From RGIG3701 sp017403345 (lineage in GTDB: Bacteria; Planctomycetota; Planctomycetia; Pirellulales; Thermoguttaceae): DNA of 64,000 nt. Below, piece by piece: positions 1 to 9,538 of this stretch. The notes under the pieces were generated by a model. That model was not told the origin of the DNA, did not search any database, and was given only the letters and a program-made list of their open reading frames with translations. A program made the translations under genes and the position numbers. Position 1 is the stretch's first letter, and every line of letters starts with the position of its first letter. The stretch lies in assembly GCA_017403345.1 (NCBI GenBank), contig JAFQOH010000148.1:13093-77092 (forward strand), read 5' to 3'.

Positions 1-3000
1 CCAACGGCCAGTCCGCGAGTCTATGACCGGAACGATCCGCCGCGATTCCACACGCAGCGCCAGTTCTTCCTTCACCCCCTTCTGGATCAGCAATGCCGCC
101 AACTCCGAAGTCGAAACTCCCTCCAAACGCACAAACGGGACAAAATCCTGCGAAAGAGCGATGGAAGTACCATCAGAGGACCTCGTACCCGATGGCCCGC
201 CCGTCTCATCCGACAGCTCCGCGCCCGTTTTCGAAGTATCGGACGATACTTCGGATTCCGCCTCTACGCGGCCGCCGCCGTCAAAACGGACGTCCGCAGG
301 AAAAGGCTGCCACAGCTTCGAAAAATTCCGCAGGAAAAACTCATCTTTACGGCATTCCATATCAGAATGATCGGCATGAAAACGCTCGTTTGACAGTGGG
401 ATCAACCCCAAAGCCTGTTTCTCCGCAGTACAGTACCAAAGCGGCATTCCAGACTCCCCTGCCCCCGCCAAAAGCATTCCGTCTGCCGTCTGGAGAAGAT
501 GCGCAAATGGCGAAAAAACGGCACGTTCCACCTTTCCGGAACCGGACTCTGACTCACGGAGATCCTTCCGGACCTCCTCAACCATGGGGAGAAGGAAGGG
601 GTCCAGATCTAACGTTCTCTCTCTTGACACCGGCACCAGAGTCAACGCCGATGGAATGTGCGTCGTGCTCACAAGATCCAGCTGAAGCGGAAAATGAAAA
701 ACACTGAGACTCCCGCCTTCCGTAAGTCCAAACGACGTTCCGAAAAAAGCAGGCTGGATCTTCGTATCCATGAGCCAGATATTTCCCGTTTTCTCTACAA
801 AAGTAAGCGGTTCAAGTTCCGACTTTGCGAGGACCCGGCCAAGCGCATCTTCGCAAAGGATCAACGAACGCAGATTTCGCGCAGTCCGAAACTGCATTCC
901 GGTAAACGGCGTAAAGTACGGCACGCTTTCGACAGGAAGACTAAAGAGTTCCTCACCATACTGGAATTCTTGCATTCCAATGCCGCTGATGCCGTTACCG
1001 CCGCTGCTGTGAAGCTCCGCTTTCCTCTTCTCTTTTCGAACCACGATCTTTCCGGAAGGAAATTCCGCACATTCCGCATCCAAAAATCTCCGTACAGGAT
1101 GCTCTTCCGAAAGCGCAAGACGCCATTCCGCGGCAGTCCTTCCATCGAACAGCTTTTCATTCGGGAAATGCTTTTCAAGCCAGCGTACGTAAAGCGCAGC
1201 ACGAATATCTTCTTTCATCTCAAGGAAAAGATGTACGAGACGCACAGCCGCAGCCTGACGGGTCGATTCCGTCTGAAGCACGAAACTTTCCAGTGCCGCC
1301 ACATCACGCGTAATTTTCACCAAATGGATGTAGCACACCTGGAAATCTTCTTTTTCGGCACGAAATGGAAAACGCAAACGAAAAACCGCGAATTTTTTCT
1401 TGAGTTCCGCCGCACGAGACACTCGCCTCATTTTCCGCATCTCATCATCCATGGACTCTTCATTTTCAGCTCGGCTTTCCAAAGCCTCAAACGCTTGAAA
1501 CTCCTCCAGTAACCGCCCGCACTCGGACTCTGCCCACGCATGGATCTCGGAAGCTGCCGAATCCTCCGGGGAGATGGACTGAAGCATTCTGGAAAGGGTT
1601 TCCCCAAGCCAAACTTCCGGAGTCTGAAACAGTTTCACACCGTCGAATTTTTGCAGGATCTGTTCCAATTCGCCCCTCTGTTTGACGGAAAGTCTTTTCG
1701 CTTCCCGGGTCCTAATTTCGAGAGAGGCCGCCGACGGAAGCTGCTCCGGATCGATCTCAAACTCCATCGGTCCATTCAAAATCTCCTTGGATCCGATGAC
1801 CGGAACTTCAAAATATCGCCCGGTTTTCCGCATATTCTCAGCGTTTTTCACAGTTTGAACGGAGCCGTTCAGTACCTCGCCATCCAGTATTTCGTCTTCC
1901 CAAGACTCCGATCCCACTGCCAAACCAGCCAAGATCTCATCGAAAGCAACTTTCCGTCCATTTCCCGTTTCCATCGCAGCACGGACCCACTTGAGCATCT
2001 CGCTCCACCGCTTTTCGGACTCCATCCTCCGGCTCATACCGCGACAGAAAAGCTCCTGCTCCTCCGGCGTCTCCATCAGAGCGAACCACTCACGAAAATG
2101 ATCTTCTCGCATTTCACCGTCCCTAGCGTCCTCTTTCGGCATCTCAATGATCTCAAGCACGCATTTTTTCAACCGTTCCTGCGTGAAGATCCCACCCTTT
2201 TTCAGCAGCTCAACGGCATCCATCCACTTACCAAGTTCCCAGAGCCGCGCAGCTTCAACGTGGATCGCCTCTGGAGAATCCGGATCTTTCGCCCTGACCC
2301 GCTCCAAAAAACCGCCGACCGCATCTTTCTGCAAATAAGCACACGCAGAAAATGCTCCCTGAGAAAGGATAAACTCTCCGGCCGGCACGAGATTACCCAG
2401 CTCTCCCGTTTCCAGAAGCTCGGAATCACCATCCACCTTCCAATCTTTCAGCGAAAAACGAACGATCTTCCCATCCTGAAGCGGCAAATAGAGCGCTCCG
2501 GCCGATCCGAAACCGCGTCCGGCTACTTTCGCAGAGAGATCCGTAAAGTTTCTGCCTGGCTTTCCGTCCTTCATGGAAAAACTCTTCAGACCATCCTTCT
2601 GCACGATCACACATTCATTTTCATCTGCGAACGCCACGTACCCCGCCGTCATCCCAGCAGGCTGGATCCAGAGCTTACGCCCGGTCAGCGCTTCAAGACA
2701 GACCAGCATTCCGCCGTTTCCCCAATAGAGCAGTTTTCCTCCGACCGTGACGATCTCGCTTCCAGGGACCGTTTGCGGAGCCGCCTGAAGAAGTGCTCCC
2801 CGACGGGATTCAACAAACGCCATTTCGTCCGCACTTTGCGGCACCTCATAAATATTGCCCCAAAGCACTTTCCGTGCCGCTGGATCGACTCCGATCAAAA
2901 CATGATTCGGCGTCGGGCAGACGAGCACTCCAGAACAGAAACGCGGCGTACAGACCGTCGGCTCCGATTGCGGGATACCGGGAGCGAGACACAGTTCCTG

Positions 3001-5073
3001 GCCCCACTGCACTTCCCCGCTTTTCGAATCGAGCGCCCAAAGATGCACCATCCCGTTTTTTTGTCCAAGCACATAGAGCGTTTCATTCACACACAGCGGT
3101 GCACCAAGAAACATCGTGCCGCTTTCTTCAAGACTCCACCGTTCCTCACTTCCCCCGATATGCCAAAGCAGTTTCCCAGTCCGAATATCATAGCACGCAA
3201 GCCGGTTAGGAACGGTACCGGGATCCGTTTCCGCATTTTCTCCCGCAGGTATATTCGCAGGCTCAAGACGCTGAACAAAAACAGAATCCGGGATCGGAAC
3301 GTAACGAAAAATCGTATCCTCAATACAAAAAACGTGCTTTCCGTCACTTGAGAGATTCCCATAGATCGCCTCGCCCCAAAGCTGGTGCATAAGCAGATCA
3401 TTCATGAGCTGGCATGCCTGATCGGTACGTTCATTCCCCAAGGCGGCAAGCTCATAGGGTTCAAGCTTCAGAAGCTGCTCACGGATCTCCTGGTAGTTCA
3501 TCCCCGGAACAGCCCACAGCTTTTTCCCTGTCTGAAGTTCAAAGCATGAAAGATTCCACGCGGTACGCATCAAGACCGAATTTCCGACGACCAGCGGTGC
3601 ATGTGTCGGCCACGAGGTCTCCGTAAAAAATTGCCTCTTCCTCCGTTCGCACTGAATGGCCGTAAGGACCCGTCCTTCCGGAGAATCCACCAAAAAAGCC
3701 TCCCAGATCGGCGTCAAGATCGGCATTGAAACCGCACCAAGTTCCACGCTGCATGCACGATTCTGCCTCAAAAGCTGCCAGCTGTCGAAAAGCTCGCCGG
3801 AGTGTCCCGTCCCCATTTTTGAAAATTCATTTTGAAGCCAGCGCGTAAGGGCCGCCTGGCGTCCAGGAACGTTAAATGTCTCGCCAGACGCATCGGAAAG
3901 CGTTCTCCCGCCAAGCTCGACATTTTCCCATCGAAGCTGCAGCGTTTGTTCCGCTTCACGAAGTACCGCGCTCCCCTCCTCCTGACGATCCAGAGCAAAA
4001 CAGGAGGCCGCAAGACACAGCGAAAGCCCCGGCTCAAAACGTCTGCGCATCTCCGGGACCTGATACAGTTTCAGAAAAACGTTCCGTGCCGAAGCGGCCT
4101 GATGCAGATCCAAAAGATAGAGCCCCCAAAGAAACGCAGCATCGGAACCCGCCTGCGTAAAAAAGTAACGATGCGCCACTTCCGAGATCAGTTCAGGACG
4201 TCCCTGTGTCACGCCGTCCTCAAGCAAAAGACGCGCAGTCACACCAAATTCCATCTCATAAAGTTCGCGTCCTTCAGGGGGAAAAGTACTTAAAAGACTT
4301 TCCGCTTCCTGCTTCAGACTCCGAAAGAGTTGACCCAAAGCAGTCCCCTGCCCCGAAACACCGTCCAATTCCGAAACACCGTCCAATTCCGAAACACCGT
4401 CCAATTCCGAAACACCGTCCAATTCCGAAACACCGTCCGATTCCGAAACACCGTCCGATTCCGAAACAGAACGATCCGTCTGATCTTCGGAACTCTCCTG
4501 TGCGGGATTCGCGTCAAGCAGGAAAAAATAGTCTTCCTGGTTCGCAAGGATCTCGTCGATTTTACGGACAGACTCTGCATAACGCCCCATTTTTGCGAAT
4601 TGCCGAGCATCAGCCATTGCACGGCGAAGTTCCCTTGGCGGCTTCGGAAAAACCAGATCCGACGCAGATCTTCTGCCGTCTTCACCTTCACCGTCTTCCC
4701 CCTCTTCACCTTCACCGTCTTCACCCTCTTCACCTTCACCGTCTTCACCCTCTTCACCTTCCGAGTCCACACGCTCCTCATCCTCACGCTCTGTACCGTC
4801 ACTCAAGTCGCGGTCCACAGGATCTTCGGCCTCAGGCGTCCCCTTGCCGTTCCCCGCCGGTACCTCATCAGCCCAAACGGAAACAGAAAACTGCAGCAGA
4901 TCCAGAGAAAGAGCGAACTGAGTCTCTTTGGAGTCTGGATCCTTCTCCGCAGACACAGAACTCAATATTTCCAGTTCCCCGATACCAACGAAGAAAAAAA
5001 AGCCCAAAAGTCCCCAGACGGCCGTCATCTGCGCCCGATGCAGGAAAGTAACCAAAATGTGCGTTCTGTTCAT
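1..5073 (-). CDS. Secreted PQQ-like beta-propeller / TPR protein (C-terminus off the window)
   Basis: An open frame runs unbroken from ATG 5073 to the left edge (1691 codons), so the 3' end is missing. The N-terminus carries a hydrophobic segment (GLLGFFFFVGIG) consistent with a signal peptide or anchor; an in-frame ATG at 5028 is an alternative start. Next come a very acidic Glu/Gly/Asp repeat, a Ser/Asp/Gly six-residue repeat and a helical, TPR-like stretch. The central part has the PQQ-like blade signature G-x-(L/V)-x-W several times (GKKLWAVPG, GKLLWHIGG, GEVQWGQEL, RKVLWGNIY, GRKLWIQP), as in BamB-like propellers of Planctomycetes. The remaining part is long, helical and unrecognised. 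Role unknown; probably an exported scaffold. Long plus-strand ORFs across the region are shadows. Confidence 0.82.
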   Translation of the reverse strand, partial: MNRTHILVTFLHRAQMTAVWGLLGFFFFVGIGELEILSSVSAEKDPDSKETQFALSLDLLQFSVSVWADEVPAGNGKGTPEAEDPVDRDLSDGTEREDEERVDSEGEEGEDGEGEEGEDGEGEEGEDGEGEDGRRSASDLVFPKPPRELRRAMADARQFAKMGRYAESVRKIDEILANQEDYFFLLDANPAQESSEDQTDRSVSESDGVSESDGVSELDGVSELDGVSELDGVSELDGVSGQGTALGQLFRSLKQEAESLLSTFPPEGRELYEMEFGVTARLLLEDGVTQGRPELISEVAHRYFFTQAGSDAAFLWGLYLLDLHQAASARNVFLKLYQVPEMRRRFEPGLSLCLAASCFALDRQEEGSAVLREAEQTLQLRWENVELGGRTLSDASGETFNVPGRQAALTRWLQNEFSKMGTGHSGELFDSWQLLRQNRACSVELGAVSMPILTPIWEAFLVDSPEGRVLTAIQCERRKRQFFTETSWPTHAPLVVGNSVLMRTAWNLSCFELQTGKKLWAVPGMNYQEIREQLLKLEPYELAALGNERTDQACQLMNDLLMHQLWGEAIYGNLSSDGKHVFCIEDTIFRYVPIPDSVFVQRLEPANIPAGENAETDPGTVPNRLACYDIRTGKLLWHIGGSEERWSLEESGTMFLGAPLCVNETLYVLGQKNGMVHLWALDSKSGEVQWGQELCLAPGIPQSEPTVCTPRFCSGVLVCPTPNHVLIGVDPAARKVLWGNIYEVPQSADEMAFVESRRGALLQAAPQTVPGSEIVTVGGKLLYWGNGGMLVCLEALTGRKLWIQPAGMTAGYVAFADENECVIVQKDGLKSFSMKDGKPGRNFTDLSAKVAGRGFGSAGALYLPLQDGKIVRFSLKDWKVDGDSELLETGELGNLVPAGEFILSQGAFSACAYLQKDAVGGFLERVRAKDPDSPEAIHVEAARLWELGKWMDAVELLKKGGIFTQERLKKCVLEIIEMPKEDARDGEMREDHFREWFALMETPEEQELFCRGMSRRMESEKRWSEMLKWVRAAMETGNGRKVAFDEILAGLAVGSESWEDEILDGEVLNGSVQTVKNAENMRKTGRYFEVPVIGSKEILNGPMEFEIDPEQLPSAASLEIRTREAKRLSVKQRGELEQILQKFDGVKLFQTPEVWLGETLSRMLQSISPEDSAASEIHAWAESECGRLLEEFQAFEALESRAENEESMDDEMRKMRRVSRAAELKKKFAVFRLRFPFRAEKEDFQVCYIHLVKITRDVAALESFVLQTESTRQAAAVRLVHLFLEMKEDIRAALYVRWLEKHFPNEKLFDGRTAAEWRLALSEEHPVRRFLDAECAEFPSGKIVVRKEKRKAELHSSGGNGISGIGMQEFQYGEELFSLPVESVPYFTPFTGMQFRTARNLRSLILCEDALGRVLAKSELEPLTFVEKTGNIWLMDTKIQPAFFGTSFGLTEGGSLSVFHFPLQLDLVSTTHIPSALTLVPVSRERTLDLDPFLLPMVEEVRKDLRESESGSGKVERAVFSPFAHLLQTADGMLLAGAGESGMPLWYCTAEKQALGLIPLSNERFHADHSDMECRKDEFFLRNFSKLWQPFPADVRFDGGGRVEAESEVSSDTSKTGAELSDETGGPSGTRSSDGTSIALSQDFVPFVRLEGVSTSELAALLIQKGVKEELALRVESRRIVPVIDSRTGRW
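4355..4462 (-). repeat. Six 18-bp tandem repeats inside the PQQ-propeller gene
   Basis: Six head-to-tail copies (plus-strand unit gaaacaccgtccaattcc), differing only at one A/G position, encode VSELDG or VSESDG on the minus strand. The unit is a multiple of three, so copy-number changes keep the frame. Confidence 0.9.
4683..4762 (-). repeat. 24-bp acidic repeat (Gly-Glu-Glu/Gly-Glu-Asp)
   Basis: Near-identical 24-bp units encode runs of GEEGEDGE in the N-terminal third of the PQQ-propeller protein, giving an acidic, presumably disordered linker after the signal segment. Confidence 0.8.
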
Positions 5074-5140
5074 GGAAAACCCCAAAACGTCTAAATTGAA
5101 GACCAAGGAAGGAATTCTGGATCCGACCTAACGGATTCCT

Positions 5141-5169
5141 ATCATAGCAGATTTTCGCATTGGAATCAA
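5141..5169 (-). promoter_or_regulatory. Sigma-70-type promoter of the PQQ-propeller gene
   Basis: Minus-strand TTGATT (5169-5164), a 17-nt spacer and TATGAT (5146-5141) lie about 70 nt upstream of ATG 5073. Confidence 0.7.
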
Positions 5170-5261
5170 GTATCCAAACCCCAAATAAGGCATACATTTT
5201 GCAAAATGACAAAAAATTTTTAAATTTTCCAAGAAGAATCATGAAAATAGCCGGAAGAAAC

Positions 5262-5289
5262 TTGACAGAAATCCAGAAATCCATAAAAT
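5262..5289 (+). promoter_or_regulatory. Sigma-70-type promoter of galK
   Basis: TTGACA (5262-5267), a 16-nt spacer and TAAAAT (5284-5289) predict a start near 5296 and a leader of about 140 nt before ATG 5434. This and the divergent promoter at 5141-5169 share the 360-bp gap; nothing else was seen there. Confidence 0.75.
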
Positions 5290-5433
5290 AATATAAAGAA
5301 GAACCGTTTATTTTGAATCATTTCCTTTGAACATCCGCGGCCTCCCATTCATTCGTACTTGCGAAAGGCACAGGCATGGAAGCTCTATAGGAAACCCGAA
5401 CTTTCCCCTAACCAGCGAACGAGGAACTACCCA

Positions 5434-6618
5434 ATGTTCGAAAAACTCCTTCACGACGCAGAATCTGCTTTTCAGAAACATTTTGGACGTGCACCGAAAT
5501 GGACCGTGACGGCTCCCGGCCGCGTCAATATTATTGGCGAGCATACTGACTACAATGACGGCTTCGTCTTCCCGATGGCGATCGAACGCAATGTCGTCAT
5601 TCTCGCAGCTCCGGCACTCCCCGAAGATAAGATCCCGGCCGGCTGTGCGAAGATCATCTCGACAGCCAAACGCAATCCTGCAGTCGTAAAGCTCTCCGGT
5701 GAGATCACCCCCGGTCCGCGTGTTGACTGGTTCGAGTACGTCCAAGGCGTCATCGCCGGATATCTGGCCGAAACGCCGTCGGTCCAGGCAGACTCTTTCG
5801 TCGCGGTGATCCACGCAAACGTTCCTCTGGGAGCGGCGCTCTCCAGTTCCGCGGCTCTCGAAGTTGCCGTCGCAACGCTCATCGAAACGATCACCGGCGC
5901 CAGCGTCGATCCGGTCCGCAAGGCGCTCATCTGTCAGAAAGCCGAGCATGAATTCGCCAAAATGCCGTGCGGGATCATGGACCAGTTCATCTCTGCGATG
6001 GGTGCGAAAGACCACATCATGCTGCTGGACTGCCGCGACTACTCGACGAAACTCGTCCCTTTCACGACGCCGGATCTGAGTATCCTCATCATCAACAGCC
6101 GGGTGAAGCATCAGCTCTCCGGAAGTGAGTATCCGGAACGCCGTGCCGCGTGCCACGATTCAGCGAAGATCCTGGGAGTTGATTCTCTGCGCGATCTGAG
6201 TATGGACCAGCTCCTTGCCGGAAAAGACCAGCTGACCGACGTGCAATTCCGACGCTGCCGTCACGTCGTGGGAGAGATCCAGCGTACCACGGATGCAGTC
6301 AAGGCGATCGAAGCCGGCGATTATGAACGAATGGGCCAGCTCATGTACGAGAGCCACGAATCTCTGCGCGACGACTTTGAAGTCAGCTGCCGGGAACTCG
6401 ACATTCTGGTCGAAGCGGCACGAAAAGTTGGGATCGAAGGCGGCGTTTACGGTTCCCGAATGACGGGAGGCGGATTTGGAGGATGCACCGTTTCGCTCAT
6501 TCAAACGGAGAAAGTAGACTCCATCATTGCAGCGATCCGTGCCGAATACAAAGCGGCGACTGGAATCGACGCAGACCTGTTCGTCACTCGTCCCGCAGCG
6601 GGAGCGCGTCAGCTTTAA
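5434..6618 (+). CDS. galK: Galactokinase
   Basis: Phosphorylates alpha-D-galactose to galactose-1-phosphate with ATP in the Leloir pathway (cytoplasm). At 394 aa it has the usual length. All three GHMP kinase motifs are visible: PGRVNIIGEHTDYN (about 28-41, also the galactokinase signature), the Ser-rich ATP loop VPLGAALSSSAA (130-141) and TGGGFGGC (344-351). The catalytic Asp is in GIMDQF (D183). ATG 5434 is chosen because GAGGA lies 8 nt upstream and MFEKLL fits the family start; an upstream in-frame start at 5359 adds unrelated residues. No galT, galE or galM lies nearby; neighbours are a divergent unrelated gene and a downstream beta-helix gene behind a hairpin, so it is probably monocistronic. 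Confidence 0.95.
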   Translation: MFEKLLHDAESAFQKHFGRAPKWTVTAPGRVNIIGEHTDYNDGFVFPMAIERNVVILAAPALPEDKIPAGCAKIISTAKRNPAVVKLSGEITPGPRVDWFEYVQGVIAGYLAETPSVQADSFVAVIHANVPLGAALSSSAALEVAVATLIETITGASVDPVRKALICQKAEHEFAKMPCGIMDQFISAMGAKDHIMLLDCRDYSTKLVPFTTPDLSILIINSRVKHQLSGSEYPERRAACHDSAKILGVDSLRDLSMDQLLAGKDQLTDVQFRRCRHVVGEIQRTTDAVKAIEAGDYERMGQLMYESHESLRDDFEVSCRELDILVEAARKVGIEGGVYGSRMTGGGFGGCTVSLIQTEKVDSIIAAIRAEYKAATGIDADLFVTRPAAGARQL

Positions 6619-6629
6619 GTTTCTGAAAT

Positions 6630-6676
6630 CAGGCGAGCTGGAAAGGACCTCCAGCCATCCCTTTCCAGCTTGCCTG
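6630..6676 (+). terminator. Hairpin after galK
   Basis: A 17-bp stem (6630-6646 with 6660-6676; one G-U pair) and 13-nt loop begin 11 nt after the galK stop. No T tract follows, so it may be a weak or Rho-aided terminator or an mRNA-stabilising hairpin. Confidence 0.6.
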
Positions 6677-6740
6677 CTTCCTCCGCATCTCCGGAATTCG
6701 GACAGCCTCGCGGATCTCATTCAAAGCCGTCAGGTGGCCT

Positions 6741-6780
6741 CCCCATCCCTCCCCATCCCTCCCCATTCATCCCCATTTCC
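6741..6780 (+). repeat. Four C-rich 10-bp repeats (G-quadruplex candidate on the minus strand)
   Basis: ccccatccct occurs twice perfectly, followed by ccccattcat and ccccatttcc. The minus strand carries closely spaced runs of three and four G. The tract ends 10 nt before the AAGGAG of the next gene. Confidence 0.75.
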
Positions 6781-6802
6781 CACCTAAACCAAGGAGACGC
6801 AC

Positions 6803-8602
6803 ATGAAAAAAACTGCCATTTTCGCCATCCTCTGCACGGCATTCCTAACCGTCTCGCAGGCGTTCGGCACGGTCTATTTCGTTTCTCCTTCCGGGAATGA
6901 CGAAAATGACGGCAAAAGCGAAAAAACACCATGGGCATCGATCTCTCGTGTCAATTCTGCAGAAGAGATCCAGCCCGGCGACGAGATCCTCTGGCAGCGC
7001 GGCGGGATCTGGCGCGGAGTGCTTCTCCCGCATTCCGGCGAGCCGGGAAAACCGGTCCGCTATGGAGCTTACGGTGACCCGCAGAAAGCCAAGCCGACAT
7101 TTTACGGTTCCGTAGATGCGTCAACAGAATCGAGCTGGACGGAAGAGGCTCCCAACATCTGGGCAACGCGCGAAATGGAAACGGAGATCCTCGGAGATGT
7201 CCCCGCCAATTTTGACCAGCAGTGGAGCATTTACCGTGAACCGGAGATCCGCTGCCCCATAGTCTCCACATTCGAGAACGGAGTGCGGAAACTCACGTTT
7301 GACTGTGCGTACGGCGGCAAGACGCGCAATCAGATCCAGGTCTGGGGACCGGAACTTAAAGAAAAAGATCTTCCCCAAACGATGCTTCTGAAACTCCGTG
7401 TCCGCGCGAACTGTGAAATGACGCTCAGCGGTCCGGCCATCTCTCTCCAAAAAGCTCCATGGACCACAAAAGCCGTCAGCCCCGCACTGAAAGTCGGGAC
7501 GGAATGGCAAACGGTGGAACTGCTGATGGACGTCAACGATACGAAACTGCCGCAAGAAGGAGACTACCGCTTCGTTTGGCACTGGAGCATCGGCGGAATG
7601 CCGGAAAATTCCCGATTGGAAACAGAATTTCTCAGCCTGAAAGAGGTCCGGGTCGATCGGTCGCTCTTTCTGCCGGTCGACGTCGGAAACATCATTTTCG
7701 ATCATGGAAATTTCAAGAAATACCATCGCTGCGGCATCAAAAAATGGAAGTTGGAAGACCTGAAAACTCCGGGCGACTACTTCTACGACCCGGAAAAATG
7801 CCGAGTATTCCTCTACTGGGACGAAAATCCCGCCAAAACCTGCGAAAGTATTGAGCTCGCAGTTCGAACCACCGTCATCAACCAGTCGAATGTCCACGAC
7901 GTCATCTACGAAGACCTCGCGGTCGCGTACGGTGCAGCCCACGGTTTCGGAGGAATCAACACGGCGCGTCTGACCATCCGGAGATGCGATCTCTACTACA
8001 TCGGCGGCGGACACCAATTCACCCACGAAAACGGAATGCCTGTCCGTTTCGGAAACGCGATCGAATTCTGGAATTCTGCCGAGGACTGCCTCGTTGAAAA
8101 ATGCTGGATCCGGGAAGTCTACGATGCAGCACTGACGAACCAGGGAAAAGGAACGGAAACGGCTCCATCGAATCAGGTGCGGATCACATACCGTGAAAAT
8201 CTGATCGAAAATTCCGAGTACTCCTTCGAGTACTGGAACCGCGGAGGAAAGACCGAGGACATTCTCTTCGAGAAAAACGTCTGCCGAAACGCTGGAGTCT
8301 GCTGGTCCCACACTCAGCGCCCTAATCCCAATGGCGCCCACCTGATGTTCTACCAGAACTCGGCAGAAACGAAAAACGTCGTCGTGCGGGACAATATTTT
8401 CCACGATTCCACGGAAGTCTGCCTCCGAATGGAAAACGACTGGCTGGCAGGTCTGAAACTTGAGAAAAACGACTACCGCCAGCACTCCGATGCGCCGGTG
8501 ATCCGGTGGCTCGGAAAAAACTATTTCGACGCGGAAAACTTCGGCGAATGGCAGAAGATCAGCGGTCAGGACGCAGATTCGACGGTGAAACCGCGTCGCT
8601 GA
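6803..8602 (+). CDS. Secreted right-handed parallel beta-helix protein (pectate-lyase-like fold)
   Basis: 599 aa with a clear signal peptide (KKTAIFAILCTAFLTVSQAFG) and AAGGAG just upstream of ATG 6803. Right after cleavage comes FVSPSGNDENDG, the opening typical of secreted beta-helix proteins related to polysaccharide lyases and the NosD/pectate-lyase-like superfamily. Residues of about 120-290 resemble an inserted carbohydrate-binding-like beta-sandwich. From about 340 the sequence turns into short strand-rich repeats with Asn/Gly turns (NQSNVHDVIYEDLAV, ENLIENSEYSFEYW, RDNIFHDSTEVCLRM), as in a beta-helix. Substrate unknown; catalytic residues cannot be assigned by eye. It probably forms an operon with the thioredoxin-like gene 59 nt downstream. 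Confidence 0.8.
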   Translation: MKKTAIFAILCTAFLTVSQAFGTVYFVSPSGNDENDGKSEKTPWASISRVNSAEEIQPGDEILWQRGGIWRGVLLPHSGEPGKPVRYGAYGDPQKAKPTFYGSVDASTESSWTEEAPNIWATREMETEILGDVPANFDQQWSIYREPEIRCPIVSTFENGVRKLTFDCAYGGKTRNQIQVWGPELKEKDLPQTMLLKLRVRANCEMTLSGPAISLQKAPWTTKAVSPALKVGTEWQTVELLMDVNDTKLPQEGDYRFVWHWSIGGMPENSRLETEFLSLKEVRVDRSLFLPVDVGNIIFDHGNFKKYHRCGIKKWKLEDLKTPGDYFYDPEKCRVFLYWDENPAKTCESIELAVRTTVINQSNVHDVIYEDLAVAYGAAHGFGGINTARLTIRRCDLYYIGGGHQFTHENGMPVRFGNAIEFWNSAEDCLVEKCWIREVYDAALTNQGKGTETAPSNQVRITYRENLIENSEYSFEYWNRGGKTEDILFEKNVCRNAGVCWSHTQRPNPNGAHLMFYQNSAETKNVVVRDNIFHDSTEVCLRMENDWLAGLKLEKNDYRQHSDAPVIRWLGKNYFDAENFGEWQKISGQDADSTVKPRR

Positions 8603-8661
8603 AACGCACGAGCCAGCTCCACTCGCCAACATTCAAAAAAATTCCCCAAGGAGATCAATTC

Positions 8662-9456
8662 ATGAAAAGAAAATCCTGTTTCCATTTGTCGGCACTCCTC
8701 ATCGCCGCGGGAATGCTTTCGTTTTCCTGCGCTCCCGTTCCCGCTCCTGCTGCGGAAGGTGACCGCGGAGGTGACGACTTCACCCCGACGCTCGTCGGCC
8801 CGCTTTCCATGCCGTCTGTCGTGACGGGCGAACCGGCCAGATCGGTGGAAAGTTCCCCGGTAGAGACCAAAAATCCAGGCACGCTCTTCCATCCCCAGCG
8901 TCAGCCGACGAAAAATCTCTGGGCGGATTCCTGGCTTTTCATTCCAGTTCCGCTCCTTGACGCGAACGGAAAGATCCAGCCGGAAAACGACGCGACAGAA
9001 AACCTGACTGCCAAAGAACGGCTCGAAAAATTCATTCTCGTGGATGAATGGTACGGTGAAGCGCCGCCTACACTGGAAGGAAAGTACGTCCTGATCGATT
9101 TCTCGGCCTCGTGGTGTCCCGCATGTCGGCGCGAGATCGTAGAACTGAATCACTGGTTCGAGAAATTCGGCGAGGAACTCGTCATCATCTCCATCTACGA
9201 AACGGACCGCATCTCGATCGATAATCTGAGCGGCCAATTCAAAGGGAAAGACCTGAAATACTACGTCGGCATCGACTTAAAACGCAGGACCGCCAACGCG
9301 CTGGGTGTCTTCGGCATCCCGCACGCCGTTCTCGTGGAACCGCTCTACGGCGGCGTCATTTGGGAAGGAATGCCCAATCAGCCGGGTTACGAACTCACGG
9401 ATGAGATCATTGAAAAAGTTCTCGCAGTCGGACGCAGACTGAACGCACAGAAATAA
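8662..9456 (+). CDS. TlpA/ResA-like thioredoxin-fold protein, exported
   Basis: 264 aa. ATG 8662 is preferred over the longer frame because AAGGAG lies 8 nt upstream and the product then starts with a signal peptide (basic MKRK, a hydrophobic core, SFSC at the end, a poor lipobox, so lipidation is uncertain). A Pro/Ser-rich linker leads to a thioredoxin domain with VLIDFSASWCPAC; the redox pair is C152-P-A-C155. A cis-Pro region (GIPHAVLVEP) is also present. The C-P-A-C dipeptide and export suggest periplasmic thiol-disulfide chemistry as in TlpA/ResA. It may serve the neighbouring secreted protein, but that is only context. Confidence 0.85.
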   Translation: MKRKSCFHLSALLIAAGMLSFSCAPVPAPAAEGDRGGDDFTPTLVGPLSMPSVVTGEPARSVESSPVETKNPGTLFHPQRQPTKNLWADSWLFIPVPLLDANGKIQPENDATENLTAKERLEKFILVDEWYGEAPPTLEGKYVLIDFSASWCPACRREIVELNHWFEKFGEELVIISIYETDRISIDNLSGQFKGKDLKYYVGIDLKRRTANALGVFGIPHAVLVEPLYGGVIWEGMPNQPGYELTDEIIEKVLAVGRRLNAQK

Positions 9457-9538
9457 ACGCCCGCCTGCGCAGTGGCAGTTCCTCAAAAAACGCAGAAAGA
9501 GGCGGAATGTGAGAGGAACGTGTCCAGACACAAAAATT

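Noticed and set aside
658..3351. Long plus-strand ORFs (284 and 603 residues) opposite the PQQ-propeller gene
   Set aside because: They have Arg/His/Phe/Pro-rich, motif-free translations. The minus-strand frame reads through continuously with PQQ blade motifs and a signal-like N-terminus.
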